Below are positions 1-9,519 of a stretch of 64,000 nucleotides of DNA, piece by piece. The position numbers and the translations under genes are program-made. The notes beneath the pieces are model-generated. The model was not told the origin of the DNA. It made no database searches and saw only the letters and a list, made by a program, of their open reading frames with translations. The stretch's first letter is position 1. The number at the start of each line of letters is the position of its first letter. The stretch comes from Cyclobacterium xiamenense (GTDB taxonomy: Bacteria; Bacteroidota; Bacteroidia; Cytophagales; Cyclobacteriaceae). Location of the stretch: contig NZ_WIOK01000019.1 in assembly GCF_009467825.1 (NCBI RefSeq), forward strand, positions 58,097 through 122,096. The letters are read 5' to 3'.

Positions 1-399
1 TGGTACATGATCGACGGTTCGTTTATTACCCAGCTTCCCGACAGTTGGGGGCTCAATCAAAAGTACATCATGCTGGCTGTCAACAATTGGGACAAAGAGT
101 ACCACAACATTTCGCTGGGGGGACTTACCTGCGATAGCATGGATTACTACAACTCAGAGGCTCACCAGTTTAACATCTACCTTCCCAAATTGGAAAAGGG
201 TAATCAACAGTATATCGGTTTTTTCCATACCGGGGCCTATCAGGAGTCCCTGGGTGGATACGGAGGTATACAGCACTGCCTCATTCCCGCACCTAAACAC
301 GTCATCATCGACCGGGAGAGTGATGGCAGCATTCGGCATTGGCTCTTTGCCCCAGAACAGGAGAGCAAAGACATGATGAAAATACTGGGATACAAGTAG
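1..399 (+). CDS. speA: Biosynthetic arginine decarboxylase, C-terminal part (5' end outside window)
   Basis: Only the last 132 residues are present; the frame is open through the left edge. The tail carries the block GGYGGIQHCLIP followed by a short acidic end (ILGYK), the usual ending of biosynthetic (SpeA-type, PLP fold III) arginine decarboxylases, which turn arginine into agmatine for polyamine synthesis. The PLP lysine and most of the barrel lie outside the window, so activity cannot be judged. It is followed within a few bases by a strong intrinsic terminator, so it ends its transcription unit. The arginine biosynthesis operon about 14 kb to the right is separate. The family assignment rests on the C-terminal motif only. 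Confidence 0.82.
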   Translation, partial: WYMIDGSFITQLPDSWGLNQKYIMLAVNNWDKEYHNISLGGLTCDSMDYYNSEAHQFNIYLPKLEKGNQQYIGFFHTGAYQESLGGYGGIQHCLIPAPKHVIIDRESDGSIRHWLFAPEQESKDMMKILGYK

Positions 400-402
400 T
401 GC

Positions 403-428
403 ATGAGGGCAATGGCCCTCATTTTTTT
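403..428 (+). terminator. Intrinsic terminator after the arginine decarboxylase gene
   Basis: The stem ATGAGGGC (403-410) pairs perfectly with GCCCTCAT (415-422) across the loop AATG, and runs into seven T residues. It begins four bases after the decarboxylase stop codon. Confidence 0.9.
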
Positions 429-439
429 GTGGCAGGCAA

Positions 440-470
440 TTTGCTTATTGAAATTTGCGAACTATTTTTT
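440..470 (+). promoter_or_regulatory. Bacteroidota-type promoter for the MORN-like gene
   Basis: TTTG at 440-443 and TATTTTTT at 463-470 are separated by exactly 19 bases, matching the Bacteroidota consensus TTTG-N19-TAnnTTTG except for the last base. It lies just after the terminator and 44 bases before the chosen ATG at 515. Inferred from the pattern only. Confidence 0.45.
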
Positions 471-514
471 CTTCTGCATGGACATAGTAGCATTGAAATT
501 GATTGAAACAGCAC

Positions 515-2479
515 ATGAAGATAAAACAGATCCTTTTTTTACTTTTCGTTATGCAAGGAAGCCTGGGGTCGGCTCAGGTTCGCAGCGTGTTTGAAGGGGC
601 CTACACCTTCCACGACAAAGCGGGTACAGCTACTTTTGAATTTTTGCAAAACGAAGCGAAAAACACAGTTCTTGACGGTTTTTTCCGCTTTAACTACCTG
701 GAAAAAGACAGTCTGGATCAAACAATTCTCTACAAATTTCAGGTAACCGGAGAATACGAGCAAAACGAACGTTCGGGTAATTGGCTATTTGACCAGGAAA
801 CTCACCGCGTTGATGTGCAGGACGTAGTCAATTTTGAGGTTGTTAGCAGCTTGCACAGCGATAAGATTTATGTAGAAGCCGTATACAATCAAGGTAAAAA
901 AACGGGCACCTGGGCTTTTAAACAAAACGAATTTGTAAACGGAGAATTGCGGCCAAAAGCGGAGGCAAACGGAATCACTTTTACTGAAGGAAAGATTACC
1001 GAAAACATTGATTACCGCGCATTTGAAGGAGACTACACCCAATTGATCCGGGGCGAGGTCAATGCTGAAGGCTACCTGGACGGGGAGTGGGCGCTGGTAT
1101 ACCTGAAAGAAGGAGAATTGATCTCCGAAGTTCGCAATTACGAAAAAGGCTTTCTTCTGGGAATCAAACAGCGTAACCTGGAAACGGGTGCCCGGGTAAA
1201 CGAGGTGATCTTCCACAAAACCATCGAAAAACTACAAAAACTGGAGGAAGCGCCACAAAAAGCCTACAAAATCGCGGACCGGGATTTCGGATTGGTTTAC
1301 AACGACGGGTTCCAATCAAACAGCCTCCCGGTACAAATTCAAAAATCTGGAAATCGGTTTATCAACGATTTTATTTCCAAACTTCTTCAGTACGACAACA
1401 GGCGGTCTGAACAGGCGCAAAACGACCCCTACCCCATCCGAACCAGGCGATTTGCATACGCTATCTACGACGAATTGGATGAATTAATTGCCACTATCCG
1501 TAAAAAATACCAGGTGCTCAAAGACAGCACGGAAAAATATGCCGGAATGAACGCGCTGGCATTGAATAAGGAAAAAAGTGACTCGCTGGCATACACCCAT
1601 GCCTTTTTTTCCAACCGCCGGGAGAAACTAAAGCAAATGGAAGAATTGATGGGTCTGATCCGCAGTGGAGATATCCGGTATTACGATTTAACGAATTTCA
1701 CCGCCAAAGGCGTCGGATTCCTTTCACCGCTGGACTTGATAAACTATTCCTATCAAGATCAGGACAAACGAAAAATAATCAACCGGGAAGTCGGTTATGC
1801 GAACCCCCGGAGCTTTTTGGAGCGGGTCGACAGCCACCTGGAGGAGGAACTGACCCTCGGTATTGCCTTAGCCAGGTACGCCAGACGGCAACTCCAATCC
1901 ATCGAAGTCAGCCAAAACCTGGTCGCGTTGGAGGAAGAGCTGACGGAAAAACGCTCCCTGGTAGAAACGCTTTACGAAAACCACGAATCGAGTGAAGCGC
2001 TGGAACAGCAGTTTTTTGAGAAATTTTCCGGGCATTTCCTGCACGGATTGCTACAGGAAAACCTCTCCGGCTATGCGACAGCGGATGATCCGGAAGAAAA
2101 AGTCACCCGCGGCAAGCAACTGCTGGATTTTTTGACCGAACTGGAACTCCGCTATCCGGAACTTGCTGCGATTTTTCCGAGAAACGAGGAGATTGATGCC
2201 TTATACAAAGAAGAAACCTTCGATCCATTTACCTATACCCGGTATCAGGCACGGGCAAAATCCAGGTTGTACGAAGCTGGTATGAACATCCTGCTGCCCT
2301 ACTACCTGACCGAACTGACCAACGAAGCGGATTATGGTCAAATCAAAAACCATTTGGATGCAATCGAGCTCCTTCAGCAAAAACTAATCGACCTTAGGGA
2401 TCGCTCCACAAAAGGACTGGAACGAAAACTGGGAAGGACCAAAAACCCGGAGCGCGTTCGGTCCTTGCTGGATCTTTAG
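515..2479 (+). CDS. Exported protein with MORN-like repeats and a helical C-terminal half, function unknown
   Basis: A 654-residue protein. I chose the ATG at 515 because it opens a clean signal peptide (MKIKQILFLLFVMQGSLGSA, cleavage near SAQ); a TTG at 503 in the same frame would only add MKQH. The first 250 residues contain repeated short blocks of the type G-(K/R)-x-x-G-x-W (RSGNWLF, KTGTWAF, LDGEWAL) resembling the beta-hairpins of MORN/YwqK-like repeats. The remaining part is rich in charged residues and predicted helix (for example around residues 450-510), with no motif I recognise. It is likely periplasmic or outer-membrane associated. It stands alone between a terminator and the DUF2490 gene. 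No catalytic signature is visible, so function is open. Confidence 0.75.
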   Translation: MKIKQILFLLFVMQGSLGSAQVRSVFEGAYTFHDKAGTATFEFLQNEAKNTVLDGFFRFNYLEKDSLDQTILYKFQVTGEYEQNERSGNWLFDQETHRVDVQDVVNFEVVSSLHSDKIYVEAVYNQGKKTGTWAFKQNEFVNGELRPKAEANGITFTEGKITENIDYRAFEGDYTQLIRGEVNAEGYLDGEWALVYLKEGELISEVRNYEKGFLLGIKQRNLETGARVNEVIFHKTIEKLQKLEEAPQKAYKIADRDFGLVYNDGFQSNSLPVQIQKSGNRFINDFISKLLQYDNRRSEQAQNDPYPIRTRRFAYAIYDELDELIATIRKKYQVLKDSTEKYAGMNALALNKEKSDSLAYTHAFFSNRREKLKQMEELMGLIRSGDIRYYDLTNFTAKGVGFLSPLDLINYSYQDQDKRKIINREVGYANPRSFLERVDSHLEEELTLGIALARYARRQLQSIEVSQNLVALEEELTEKRSLVETLYENHESSEALEQQFFEKFSGHFLHGLLQENLSGYATADDPEEKVTRGKQLLDFLTELELRYPELAAIFPRNEEIDALYKEETFDPFTYTRYQARAKSRLYEAGMNILLPYYLTELTNEADYGQIKNHLDAIELLQQKLIDLRDRSTKGLERKLGRTKNPERVRSLLDL

Positions 2480-2574
2480 CAGGCAGCCCGGCCTATTCCG
2501 CCACCTCGCCTGTGCCAGTCCCAATAAACCCAATTCACATAAGGACCTAGTTTTTCCCGATCAAAAAAAATAAA

Positions 2575-3423
2575 ATGAACCTACGCCGTACTAACTATCT
2601 TTATGCCATTACATGCGCGGTTTTCTTTTTCCTGCTAAGTAACCTCTCGTATGGGCAATTTATGGAAACCCAGGCGGATGGGACATCGCTACCCGAAAAG
2701 GAATACAATAGGCAGTCTGGATTATGGATCGGCATGTATACCAAGTATAAAATCGGGGAAAAACTCTTTTATTACGGGGAATACCACATGCGTAGACGGG
2801 ATCAATTGGTGCAAAACATGGCCCAGATTTACCTTCGCTTTGGCTTATCTTACCTGGTAAACGAAAAATTTGAAGTAACCGGCGGCATCGTCACCCCCTT
2901 TTACTGGGCCCCGGAAGACCTGTATTCCAGCCAGGAACAAATTGACAAAGTGGTCAATCAGTTTCGATTCTGGCAGCAGTTTTTATTCATACAAAGCATG
3001 GGCCGGGTCAAAATCTACCACCAAATCCGAACCGAACAGCGCTGGAAACGGGACTATCTGGTCGGATCTCCATTCACGTTGACCCATCGGATGCGCTACA
3101 AGATTACCACGTATATCCCGTTAAATAAGCCAAAATTGCAGGACAAAACGCTCTTCTTTTCTGGGTACAACGAAATCTTTATTCAAGCCGGAAAACCGGT
3201 TTTGTACAACTATTTCGAAGATAACCGACTTTTTCTGGGACTAGGATACGTGATCAATGAAAAATTCCAGCTCCAGGCAGGCTATATGAAAAGCATTCAG
3301 CAACGGGAGCGAGGCTTCGATCTAAATAACCGGGACATTATCCGATTTAGTGTGTACCATAACCTGGACTTTACCCGAGGAAAGAATCGACCAAAAATCC
3401 AGGAAATCAACCCGGTTTTGTAG
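2575..3423 (+). CDS. DUF2490 family outer-membrane beta-barrel protein
   Basis: A 282-residue protein with an N-terminal signal peptide ending near LSYGQ. The mature part alternates hydrophobic and polar residues in strands ending in aromatic residues (SGLWIGMYTKYKI, FYYGEYHMRR, FRFWQQFLF, LFLGLGYVI, FQLQAGYM), the pattern of a small outer-membrane barrel. The WIGMYTKY and YGEYHMR blocks near the start and the R-x-E-x-R-W segment near residue 160 fit DUF2490 proteins, abundant in Bacteroidota and without a known function. It starts about 95 bases after the MORN-like gene on the same strand, so they may be co-transcribed. Confidence 0.75.
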   Translation: MNLRRTNYLYAITCAVFFFLLSNLSYGQFMETQADGTSLPEKEYNRQSGLWIGMYTKYKIGEKLFYYGEYHMRRRDQLVQNMAQIYLRFGLSYLVNEKFEVTGGIVTPFYWAPEDLYSSQEQIDKVVNQFRFWQQFLFIQSMGRVKIYHQIRTEQRWKRDYLVGSPFTLTHRMRYKITTYIPLNKPKLQDKTLFFSGYNEIFIQAGKPVLYNYFEDNRLFLGLGYVINEKFQLQAGYMKSIQQRERGFDLNNRDIIRFSVYHNLDFTRGKNRPKIQEINPVL

Positions 3424-3672
3424 GGATCACCGCCCCATCAGGGAACGGAATCGAACCGGACAAGCCAGTCGACGGAGAAAACCAACGTGCCCACAGCAGC
3501 TGCACCCAGGCAACGGTGGTCCGTACCCAAGGATGTGCGAATACTGGCGCCGGTAGCCGAGAAAAAACGCAGCCGCGACGGATCCGGGAGGGTAATTTTT
3601 TGCGATAATTTCATCAACCGTATCTTTTTTTGGATTACATTGGTCCAACTTTTAAAACAACCTGTGTGGACC

Positions 3673-6600
3673 ATGCGAAGAAAAAAACTGGTTGGAATAG
3701 CGGCGTTGGTTTTGACGCCTTTGGTCGTGCTTGCCGCAGGCGCTTACGGTTTGTATAAAAATCAGGAATTGCTCACCCAACGAGCAATTTCTTCTGTCAA
3801 CGAACAATTCGCAGGCGAGCTCGCAGTGGGACAGGCCCATATTTCTCCATTTGCCAACTTCCCTTACCTTTCCGTGGATTTGCAAGGGGTGAAATTCTTT
3901 GAGACCAAGTCTAAGCAAACCCATCCCCTGTACGAAGCCGAGGATGTGTACATCGGATTCAGCGTGCTGGATATTTTGCTCGGGCACTTCCGGGTGAAAC
4001 GCATTCAGATTCAATCGGGATACATAAACATCGTCCGAGACGATCGGGGTGAGCTGAATCTGTTACGGGCAAAAAACATGCGCCCTTCCTCCGAAACCGA
4101 GGAGAAATCGGAGGCTTTTTCTATCGAGTTAAAGCAGCTAGTGCTAAAAGACTTTACCTTGTCCTATATCGATGAAATGAATTCCAAAACGATTCGCACA
4201 CACATCGATTTACTGCGTTCCCAAATCAAATTGAACGAGCAGCAACTGTTATTGGGAGTGGAGGCAGATTTGATTGTAAATCTGCTGGACAACGAAGAAC
4301 CCACCTTTTTTTCCAACAAAGATGTTCACCTGGATTGGCTAATCGACTACGACCTGGTCGATAATCAGCTGACGGTGCTGCCTTCACGCATGCAACTGGA
4401 CGAGGGGCTGTTTAGCCTGGAGGGAACGGTCGATGTAGACGATGAACTGAATACGGATTTAAAACTGTATGGGGAAAAGCCAGATTTTAGCATTTTTACG
4501 GCATTCGCTCCAAAAGAAGTCACGGACGCGCTGAGAAAATACCAGAACGAAGGACATATTTATTTTCTAGGAACCATTGTTGGCAAAGCGGCGGCTGGAA
4601 ATTCGCCGGCCATAGCCGTAGAATTTGGTTGCGAAAACGCCTATTTCCTGAATACCAACCAAAACAAGCGCATCGACGAGCTAAACTTCTCCGGCTTTTA
4701 TACGAACGGTAAGGAACGTAGCCTCAAAACTTCTGAAATCCGCCTGCAAAATTTTTACGCCAGGCCGGAAGAGGGTGTATTTGAGGGGAAATTGGTCATT
4801 CGAGATTTTGAAGATCCCTATATCAATGTGGAACTACATGCCGACCTGGACCTGGAGTTTATCGGAGCCTTTTTTGAAGTGGAAGGATTGGAAAAGCTGA
4901 AGGGGCAGGTGATCCTGGATATGGATCTGGACGAAATAATCGACAGCGAGGTCCCTAAACTCGGTATGGCTAAACTTAAAGACGGCATCGATAGCGAGCT
5001 GCGCATCGAAGACCTGTCCTTCCTCGTTCCCGGGCAGCTCCATCCGGTCAGCGAAGCCAATGGCCTGGCCACGATGCAGGATGGCAAAATCCAACTGAAC
5101 CATTTATCGTTTACGATCGGCGATTCCGATTTTAACTTCTCCGGATCCATCAGTGACTTCCCTGCACTATTTCATGGACTGGACAAAGACGTTTCAATCC
5201 ATGTGCGCAGCAATTCGGACCGCATCCTTCTGGCCCAACTCCTACCTCTCGATTCCGCCGGAATACTAAACCCCAATGAACAACTAACCGAATTTCAGCT
5301 GAACCTGGCTTTGGAAGCCAACGCACACGAACTGACTAATTTCAACTACCTACCAAAGGCACGGGTAAGAGTGGAAGACTTTCACGCCAAACTCACCCAT
5401 TACCCGCACGCCTTTCATGATTTTGATGTTTCCTTAACGCTAGCGGACAGTTCCCTGCAAGTGGATACATTTTCCGGAGAAATTGATGGTAGCGATTTTC
5501 AGTTTTCCGGGAGCCTCTCCCCCTATACCAACTGGTTTGATCCAGTCAACAAAGGAAGCAGTCGTTTTGACTTTACCTTGCAGTCGGAGCTGTTGAAAAT
5601 CAAGGACCTGCTGACCTATAACGGGGAAAACTACCTGCCCGAATCGTACCGGGACGAAGCGCTTTCGGAGTTTTACCTTTCGGGAAGTCTGGCGCTTCAC
5701 TACGATACGGTCTTTCAATCCGCTGACCTACACCTTTCCCAAATGGATGGAAAACTACGGAGTCACCCAATTAAATTGGAGAATTTTGCGGGTCGGGTAC
5801 ACTACGAAAACGGCACTACCCTGGTAGAGAATTTTGGCGGTCAGTTGGGAGAAAGCGACTTTACGCTGAATATGAGCTACTTTTCCGGAGCCGACAGTAC
5901 GGTAAAAGCCCGTCCAAATTTCTTTTCCTTGCAGGCAGAAGCCCTGGATTTGGATGCACTCCTAAACTATCATCCCGAAGACACGGCGAAAGTGGCCCAC
6001 GATACGGCATTCAATGTATTCAACCTTCCCTTTTCCGAAATGGATTTTGCGGTGGATATCGGAAAATTAAACTACCACAGGTATTGGCTGGAAGAGGTGA
6101 AAGCAGCATTTCGCACCACCGAAGACCACTACCTCTACGTGGATACCTTGTCGCTACGGACGGCCGAGGGGAGCTTGGGCATGAAGGGCTATTTCAACGG
6201 CTCCGACCCCAGCCACATCTACTTTCACAGTACCATGCGCGCAGATAAGCTTGACCTGGATAAGTTGATGGTGAAATTTGAAAATTTCGGGCAGGATTAT
6301 TTAATCAACGAAAACCTGCACGGAAAAGTCAGTGGCACCATTACCAGCAAATTTCTGGTACACCCCGACTTAACCCCTATCCTGGAGCAAAGTGAAGCCC
6401 ATATGGAGCTAACCGTACAGGAAGGCAGCCTGGTAAATTTCACCCCATTCCAGGCCATGTCCGCTTATTTTAAAGACAAAAATTTGAATCTGGTGCGGTT
6501 TGATACGCTCGAAAACACCTTTGATTTGAAAAATGGGGTCCTGCACATTCCCAAAATGACCGTCAATTCCAGCCTGGGCTTTATCGAATTATCGGGCATG

Positions 6601-6834
6601 CAAGGGCTGGACCTGAACATGGACTACTTTATCCGCATCCCCCTGGGTCTGGTCACGCAGGTGGGCATGCGTTCTCTATTCGCCGGCAACAAACAAGAGG
6701 GCATTGACCCGGAGCAGGAAGACGAAATCATCTACCGGGATCCGAACAGGCGTACCCGGTTTATCAACATCAACGTAAAAGGAACGCCGGAAGAATACGA
6801 ATTCCGTTTGGGAAAGGACAAGAAAAACCGCTGA
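3673..6834 (+). CDS. AsmA-like large membrane-anchored protein
   Basis: A 1,053-residue protein. The frame is open from 3487, but I place the start at ATG 3673: it gives MRRKKLVGIAALVLTPLVVL, a positive N-terminus plus one transmembrane helix, whereas the upstream extension is low-quality sequence. The layout fits the AsmA family: an N-terminal anchor, an AsmA_N-like part (residues about 30-250, with ISPFANFPYLSVDLQGVKF), a very long run of beta-strands, and an AsmA_2-like C-terminal part near residues 880-1010 (LHGKVSGTIT, FKDKNLNLVRFDTLENTF). Related AsmA/TamB/YhdP proteins are thought to bridge the periplasm and move phospholipids to the outer membrane. Such a role here is inference by family. 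Confidence 0.8.
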   Translation: MRRKKLVGIAALVLTPLVVLAAGAYGLYKNQELLTQRAISSVNEQFAGELAVGQAHISPFANFPYLSVDLQGVKFFETKSKQTHPLYEAEDVYIGFSVLDILLGHFRVKRIQIQSGYINIVRDDRGELNLLRAKNMRPSSETEEKSEAFSIELKQLVLKDFTLSYIDEMNSKTIRTHIDLLRSQIKLNEQQLLLGVEADLIVNLLDNEEPTFFSNKDVHLDWLIDYDLVDNQLTVLPSRMQLDEGLFSLEGTVDVDDELNTDLKLYGEKPDFSIFTAFAPKEVTDALRKYQNEGHIYFLGTIVGKAAAGNSPAIAVEFGCENAYFLNTNQNKRIDELNFSGFYTNGKERSLKTSEIRLQNFYARPEEGVFEGKLVIRDFEDPYINVELHADLDLEFIGAFFEVEGLEKLKGQVILDMDLDEIIDSEVPKLGMAKLKDGIDSELRIEDLSFLVPGQLHPVSEANGLATMQDGKIQLNHLSFTIGDSDFNFSGSISDFPALFHGLDKDVSIHVRSNSDRILLAQLLPLDSAGILNPNEQLTEFQLNLALEANAHELTNFNYLPKARVRVEDFHAKLTHYPHAFHDFDVSLTLADSSLQVDTFSGEIDGSDFQFSGSLSPYTNWFDPVNKGSSRFDFTLQSELLKIKDLLTYNGENYLPESYRDEALSEFYLSGSLALHYDTVFQSADLHLSQMDGKLRSHPIKLENFAGRVHYENGTTLVENFGGQLGESDFTLNMSYFSGADSTVKARPNFFSLQAEALDLDALLNYHPEDTAKVAHDTAFNVFNLPFSEMDFAVDIGKLNYHRYWLEEVKAAFRTTEDHYLYVDTLSLRTAEGSLGMKGYFNGSDPSHIYFHSTMRADKLDLDKLMVKFENFGQDYLINENLHGKVSGTITSKFLVHPDLTPILEQSEAHMELTVQEGSLVNFTPFQAMSAYFKDKNLNLVRFDTLENTFDLKNGVLHIPKMTVNSSLGFIELSGMQGLDLNMDYFIRIPLGLVTQVGMRSLFAGNKQEGIDPEQEDEIIYRDPNRRTRFININVKGTPEEYEFRLGKDKKNR

Positions 6835-6919
6835 TCGGATTACCTATACCGCTCGAACTGGAGTGTTCGGCTCAGCCGTGTTATATTCCTGTTAACTAGC
6901 GATAAGTCCGCAACGATCG

Positions 6920-6950
6920 TTGTGGGAATTGGGCATAATTTGTAGTTTTG
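6920..6950 (+). promoter_or_regulatory. Bacteroidota-type promoter for the DUF2911 lipoprotein gene
   Basis: TTG at 6920-6922 followed, 20 bases later, by TAGTTTTG at 6943-6950, a full match to the -7 element TAnnTTTG. The predicted start of transcription is about 36 bases before the ATG at 6993. Pattern-based inference. Confidence 0.55.
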
Positions 6951-6992
6951 CTACCAGGTATTTTCCTAAAACCAAAACTCATTCGTTTAGCC

Positions 6993-7649
6993 ATGAAACC
7001 AGTAGTTTTTTCCTTCCTTATCCTGGTTAGTATACTTGCAGTGTCCTGCCAATCCACCGAAAAAGACCAAAATGGTGCCGGTACGTCTGACAATCTGGAC
7101 GAATCAGACAGCCTATCCCAATTGGAAAGAGAACACCTGCTTTATATGGAGACGTACGCCGACAGCGTAAATATGGGGTACCTTGCGGATACCTTCAAAG
7201 GGAGTGCGCGGCGGGAAGCGATTGGTACCATTGGCGATGCACAAATCACGGTCAACTATGGATCCCCCGGTGTTAGAGGCCGGGTAATCTGGAACGGGCT
7301 GGTCTCCTACGATCAGGTCTGGGTCACCGGTTCCCATTGGGCAACGGCCGTGCACTTTTCGGAGGAGGTTCGCATACAGCAGCAATCGATACCACCTGGC
7401 TGGTACGGTTTTTTCACCATTCCGGGACGGGAGAAATGGACCCTGATTCTAAATAAAACCTACGATCAGCATTTGGCCGAAGCATACGATCCGGAAGAAG
7501 ATTTGTTGCGTATTGAAACTAGCCCCATTATTTTGGCCGATACCGTTCAGCGTCTCACTTATGCGATTGAGCCAACGGGTGATGGGGAGGGCATTCTCAG
7601 CATGAGCTGGGACAAAATTCGACTGGAATTACCCATAGAAGACATTTAG
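6993..7649 (+). CDS. DUF2911 domain lipoprotein
   Basis: A 218-residue protein. The start at 6993 rather than the upstream ATG 6948 gives a typical lipoprotein signal (MKPVVFSFLILVSILAVSC; lipobox LAVSC at 15-19) and sits at a sensible distance from the -7 element. From about residue 65 it carries the DUF2911 signature: ITVNYGSPGVRGR, then WNGLV, YDQVWVTGSHWAT and a GWYGFFTIPG block. DUF2911 proteins are common secreted proteins of Bacteroidota with no assigned activity. The gene converges on the YceI operon (7 bases between stops) and so ends its unit here. Confidence 0.85.
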   Translation: MKPVVFSFLILVSILAVSCQSTEKDQNGAGTSDNLDESDSLSQLEREHLLYMETYADSVNMGYLADTFKGSARREAIGTIGDAQITVNYGSPGVRGRVIWNGLVSYDQVWVTGSHWATAVHFSEEVRIQQQSIPPGWYGFFTIPGREKWTLILNKTYDQHLAEAYDPEEDLLRIETSPIILADTVQRLTYAIEPTGDGEGILSMSWDKIRLELPIEDI

Positions 7650-7656
7650 GCAGGGT

Positions 7657-8193
7657 TCAGGAAGGCTCCAGGTACAGGTTGATTTCCAGGTCGATCTGCT
7701 CGTTTACCTGTACCAATCCGCCCAGTCGGCTGCTGGCATCCAGTCCGAGTTGATCCATGGAAAGCCGTAGGTTTCCCTGCAACCGGCCTTCTCGTTGAGC
7801 GAACGAAACCTTTTCCAAACACAGATCAGTCCCGGCCATACGCACGCGAATCGTGCCAAAAATTTGCTGATCAACTTTGCTAAGCCGATCGACTGTTACC
7901 GCGCAGGTTGGATATTCTTCGGCTTTTAGGGTTTTTCTGAAATCGTGGTTGAGTAAAAAATTTCCGCATCCGAAATCCTTTACCGGAATTTCGAAATCCA
8001 GAGAGGAATTTACCGGAGCCGGCCTATTAAAAACAAGCGTATCGCCCCCATACTGGCTGTCGTAGCTGCACTCAAAACTTCCCACGGAGGTTTTTCCCTT
8101 CACAATGATTTCCTTGTGATAAATAATCAGGGTGTCCTTTTCGACAAGCCCCGGTAGGGTGAGGCAGCAAGCCAGTAACAGAGCGATACGCAT
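7657..8193 (-). CDS. YceI-like domain protein (distal gene of the operon)
   Basis: A 178-residue protein with a short hydrophobic N-terminus (MRIALLLACCLTLPGL) that could be a signal peptide or a lipoprotein signal using the Cys pair at 9-10. The rest resembles the YceI lipocalin-like barrel: strand pairs around VGSFECSYDS, the helix-adjacent LKAEEYPTCAV (compare LNASEYPEITF in the other YceI gene of this operon) and a closing strand IDLEINLYL. YceI proteins bind isoprenoid-type lipids in the periplasm. It lies 20 bases downstream of the porin gene and is the last gene of the unit. It is more diverged than the first YceI gene, so the assignment rests partly on context. Confidence 0.68.
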   Translation of the reverse strand: MRIALLLACCLTLPGLVEKDTLIIYHKEIIVKGKTSVGSFECSYDSQYGGDTLVFNRPAPVNSSLDFEIPVKDFGCGNFLLNHDFRKTLKAEEYPTCAVTVDRLSKVDQQIFGTIRVRMAGTDLCLEKVSFAQREGRLQGNLRLSMDQLGLDASSRLGGLVQVNEQIDLEINLYLEPS

Positions 8194-8213
8194 TGGATCA
8201 AAATTATCGGTTT

Positions 8214-9500
8214 CTAAAAGCCAATCACGCCTTCAATCATTAGGCCATTGAACGAACCGCCGTTTCGAATGTCGGTTGGTGCAAAGTCCTGGTATTGTTG
8301 GCTAACGTACTCCAATTTGGCCAGGATGTTTTTTGTAATAAACCACCCGGCTCCAATTTGCGCCCGGGAGATGCTGGGTTCCAAACCGTTGGGCATTTCG
8401 CCGCCCGCCTGATTGTACCGACCTGCAAGGTAAAATTTATCCATGGAACCAAAGCGGTAGACGGCATCGACACCGAGCTGGTTCCAGGTGCGGTCTTCGG
8501 TTTCATTCGCGGCTTTTCCTTTGGATTGCTCCAGGGTGCCAAAAAGCTCCAGCCCGCCGTAGGACACAAATGGGTTGAGTACCAGAGCGGTCACGTTATC
8601 CCGCATGCCCGGATTGAATCGCCCGGAGGTAAAATTTCCAGAGGTAGAGGCCAGTGTGTTTTCCATGACCAGGTAGTAGCGGGACCCAGCCCTGTCTCCG
8701 GACCACAGTGTATTGTTGACGGAACCCGAAGTCGTGTACATCGAACCGGTTAAGCGAAGGCGGAGCTCGTTATCCAGGGTTTTGTCGTAGCCTAGCTTTC
8801 CGATGAACGCCGGCTTCCGTCGGGAGGGGTTGGTTACGCCTCCTTGTATCTCCCCACCGGTCATCGAAGCGACTGCCAAAAAACCCTTGTCCTGATAGAT
8901 TACCTCTGCTCCGATCTCCGTTGCAAAAGCGTCCATGATGTAATTTCCTACAAAGGGGTTATAAAATGCGTTTCCGTTGTCAGACCTGCGGAAGTGGGAA
9001 TCTCCGTAGTTGATCTCCATGTGTCCTACCTTGATGGTCAGTTTCTCCATGATCTGATCAAATGTTTCACTCTTTAAAAAAGGGAGTTTATCGAACTGCA
9101 AGTAGCCTCCTTTTACCCAGGTTTCCGGGTGGTGTCGGGAAGACAGGTAGGTGATTAGATTCAAGCGCACCCCATCGGCCAGGGCCACGTCGATGTTTAG
9201 GTTAGCCGTAGCCAGGTTGAAACCCGACCCAATATCCATCAATTGATTGGTATTGATGCCATTGTCATTTAGAAAAGGGGTGGCGGCGTTTTCGTGACTC
9301 AGGGATTGAAATTGCTGGGCAAATGCGCCACCAATGCGCACCCGAACGCCGTCAAAAGCAACGGTGTCGGCCTTTCCGGTCTCAAACACATTGATGCCGC
9401 GCTGGTCATACGCTCTCCAAAATTGCATGTCTCGTTGCTGGGCCAGACTGCTGAATGAGCATAAAATAGCCCCTGCCAGAATTAAAATATTCTTTTTCAT
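8214..9500 (-). CDS. Outer-membrane porin-like beta-barrel protein
   Basis: A 428-residue protein with a clear signal peptide (MKKNILILAGAILCSFSSLA, cleavage before QQRD). The mature protein is a string of amphipathic strands with terminal aromatics (LRLRLTGSMYTTS, KFYLAGRYNQAG, ILAKLEYVSQQYQDF) and ends in a short strand with a terminal Phe (LMIEGVIGF), the usual BAM recognition end. It fits a porin of about 16 strands; the substrate cannot be told. It sits between two YceI-like genes (19 and 20 bases apart), so all three should be one transcript and the barrel may work together with the two small binding proteins. Confidence 0.75.
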   Translation of the reverse strand: MKKNILILAGAILCSFSSLAQQRDMQFWRAYDQRGINVFETGKADTVAFDGVRVRIGGAFAQQFQSLSHENAATPFLNDNGINTNQLMDIGSGFNLATANLNIDVALADGVRLNLITYLSSRHHPETWVKGGYLQFDKLPFLKSETFDQIMEKLTIKVGHMEINYGDSHFRRSDNGNAFYNPFVGNYIMDAFATEIGAEVIYQDKGFLAVASMTGGEIQGGVTNPSRRKPAFIGKLGYDKTLDNELRLRLTGSMYTTSGSVNNTLWSGDRAGSRYYLVMENTLASTSGNFTSGRFNPGMRDNVTALVLNPFVSYGGLELFGTLEQSKGKAANETEDRTWNQLGVDAVYRFGSMDKFYLAGRYNQAGGEMPNGLEPSISRAQIGAGWFITKNILAKLEYVSQQYQDFAPTDIRNGGSFNGLMIEGVIGF

Positions 9501-9519
9501 AATGGTAAAAGTTATTGGA

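Noticed and set aside
3487..3672. N-terminal extension of the AsmA-like frame
   Set aside because: The extension has no signal or domain, and the ATG at 3673 begins a proper membrane anchor.
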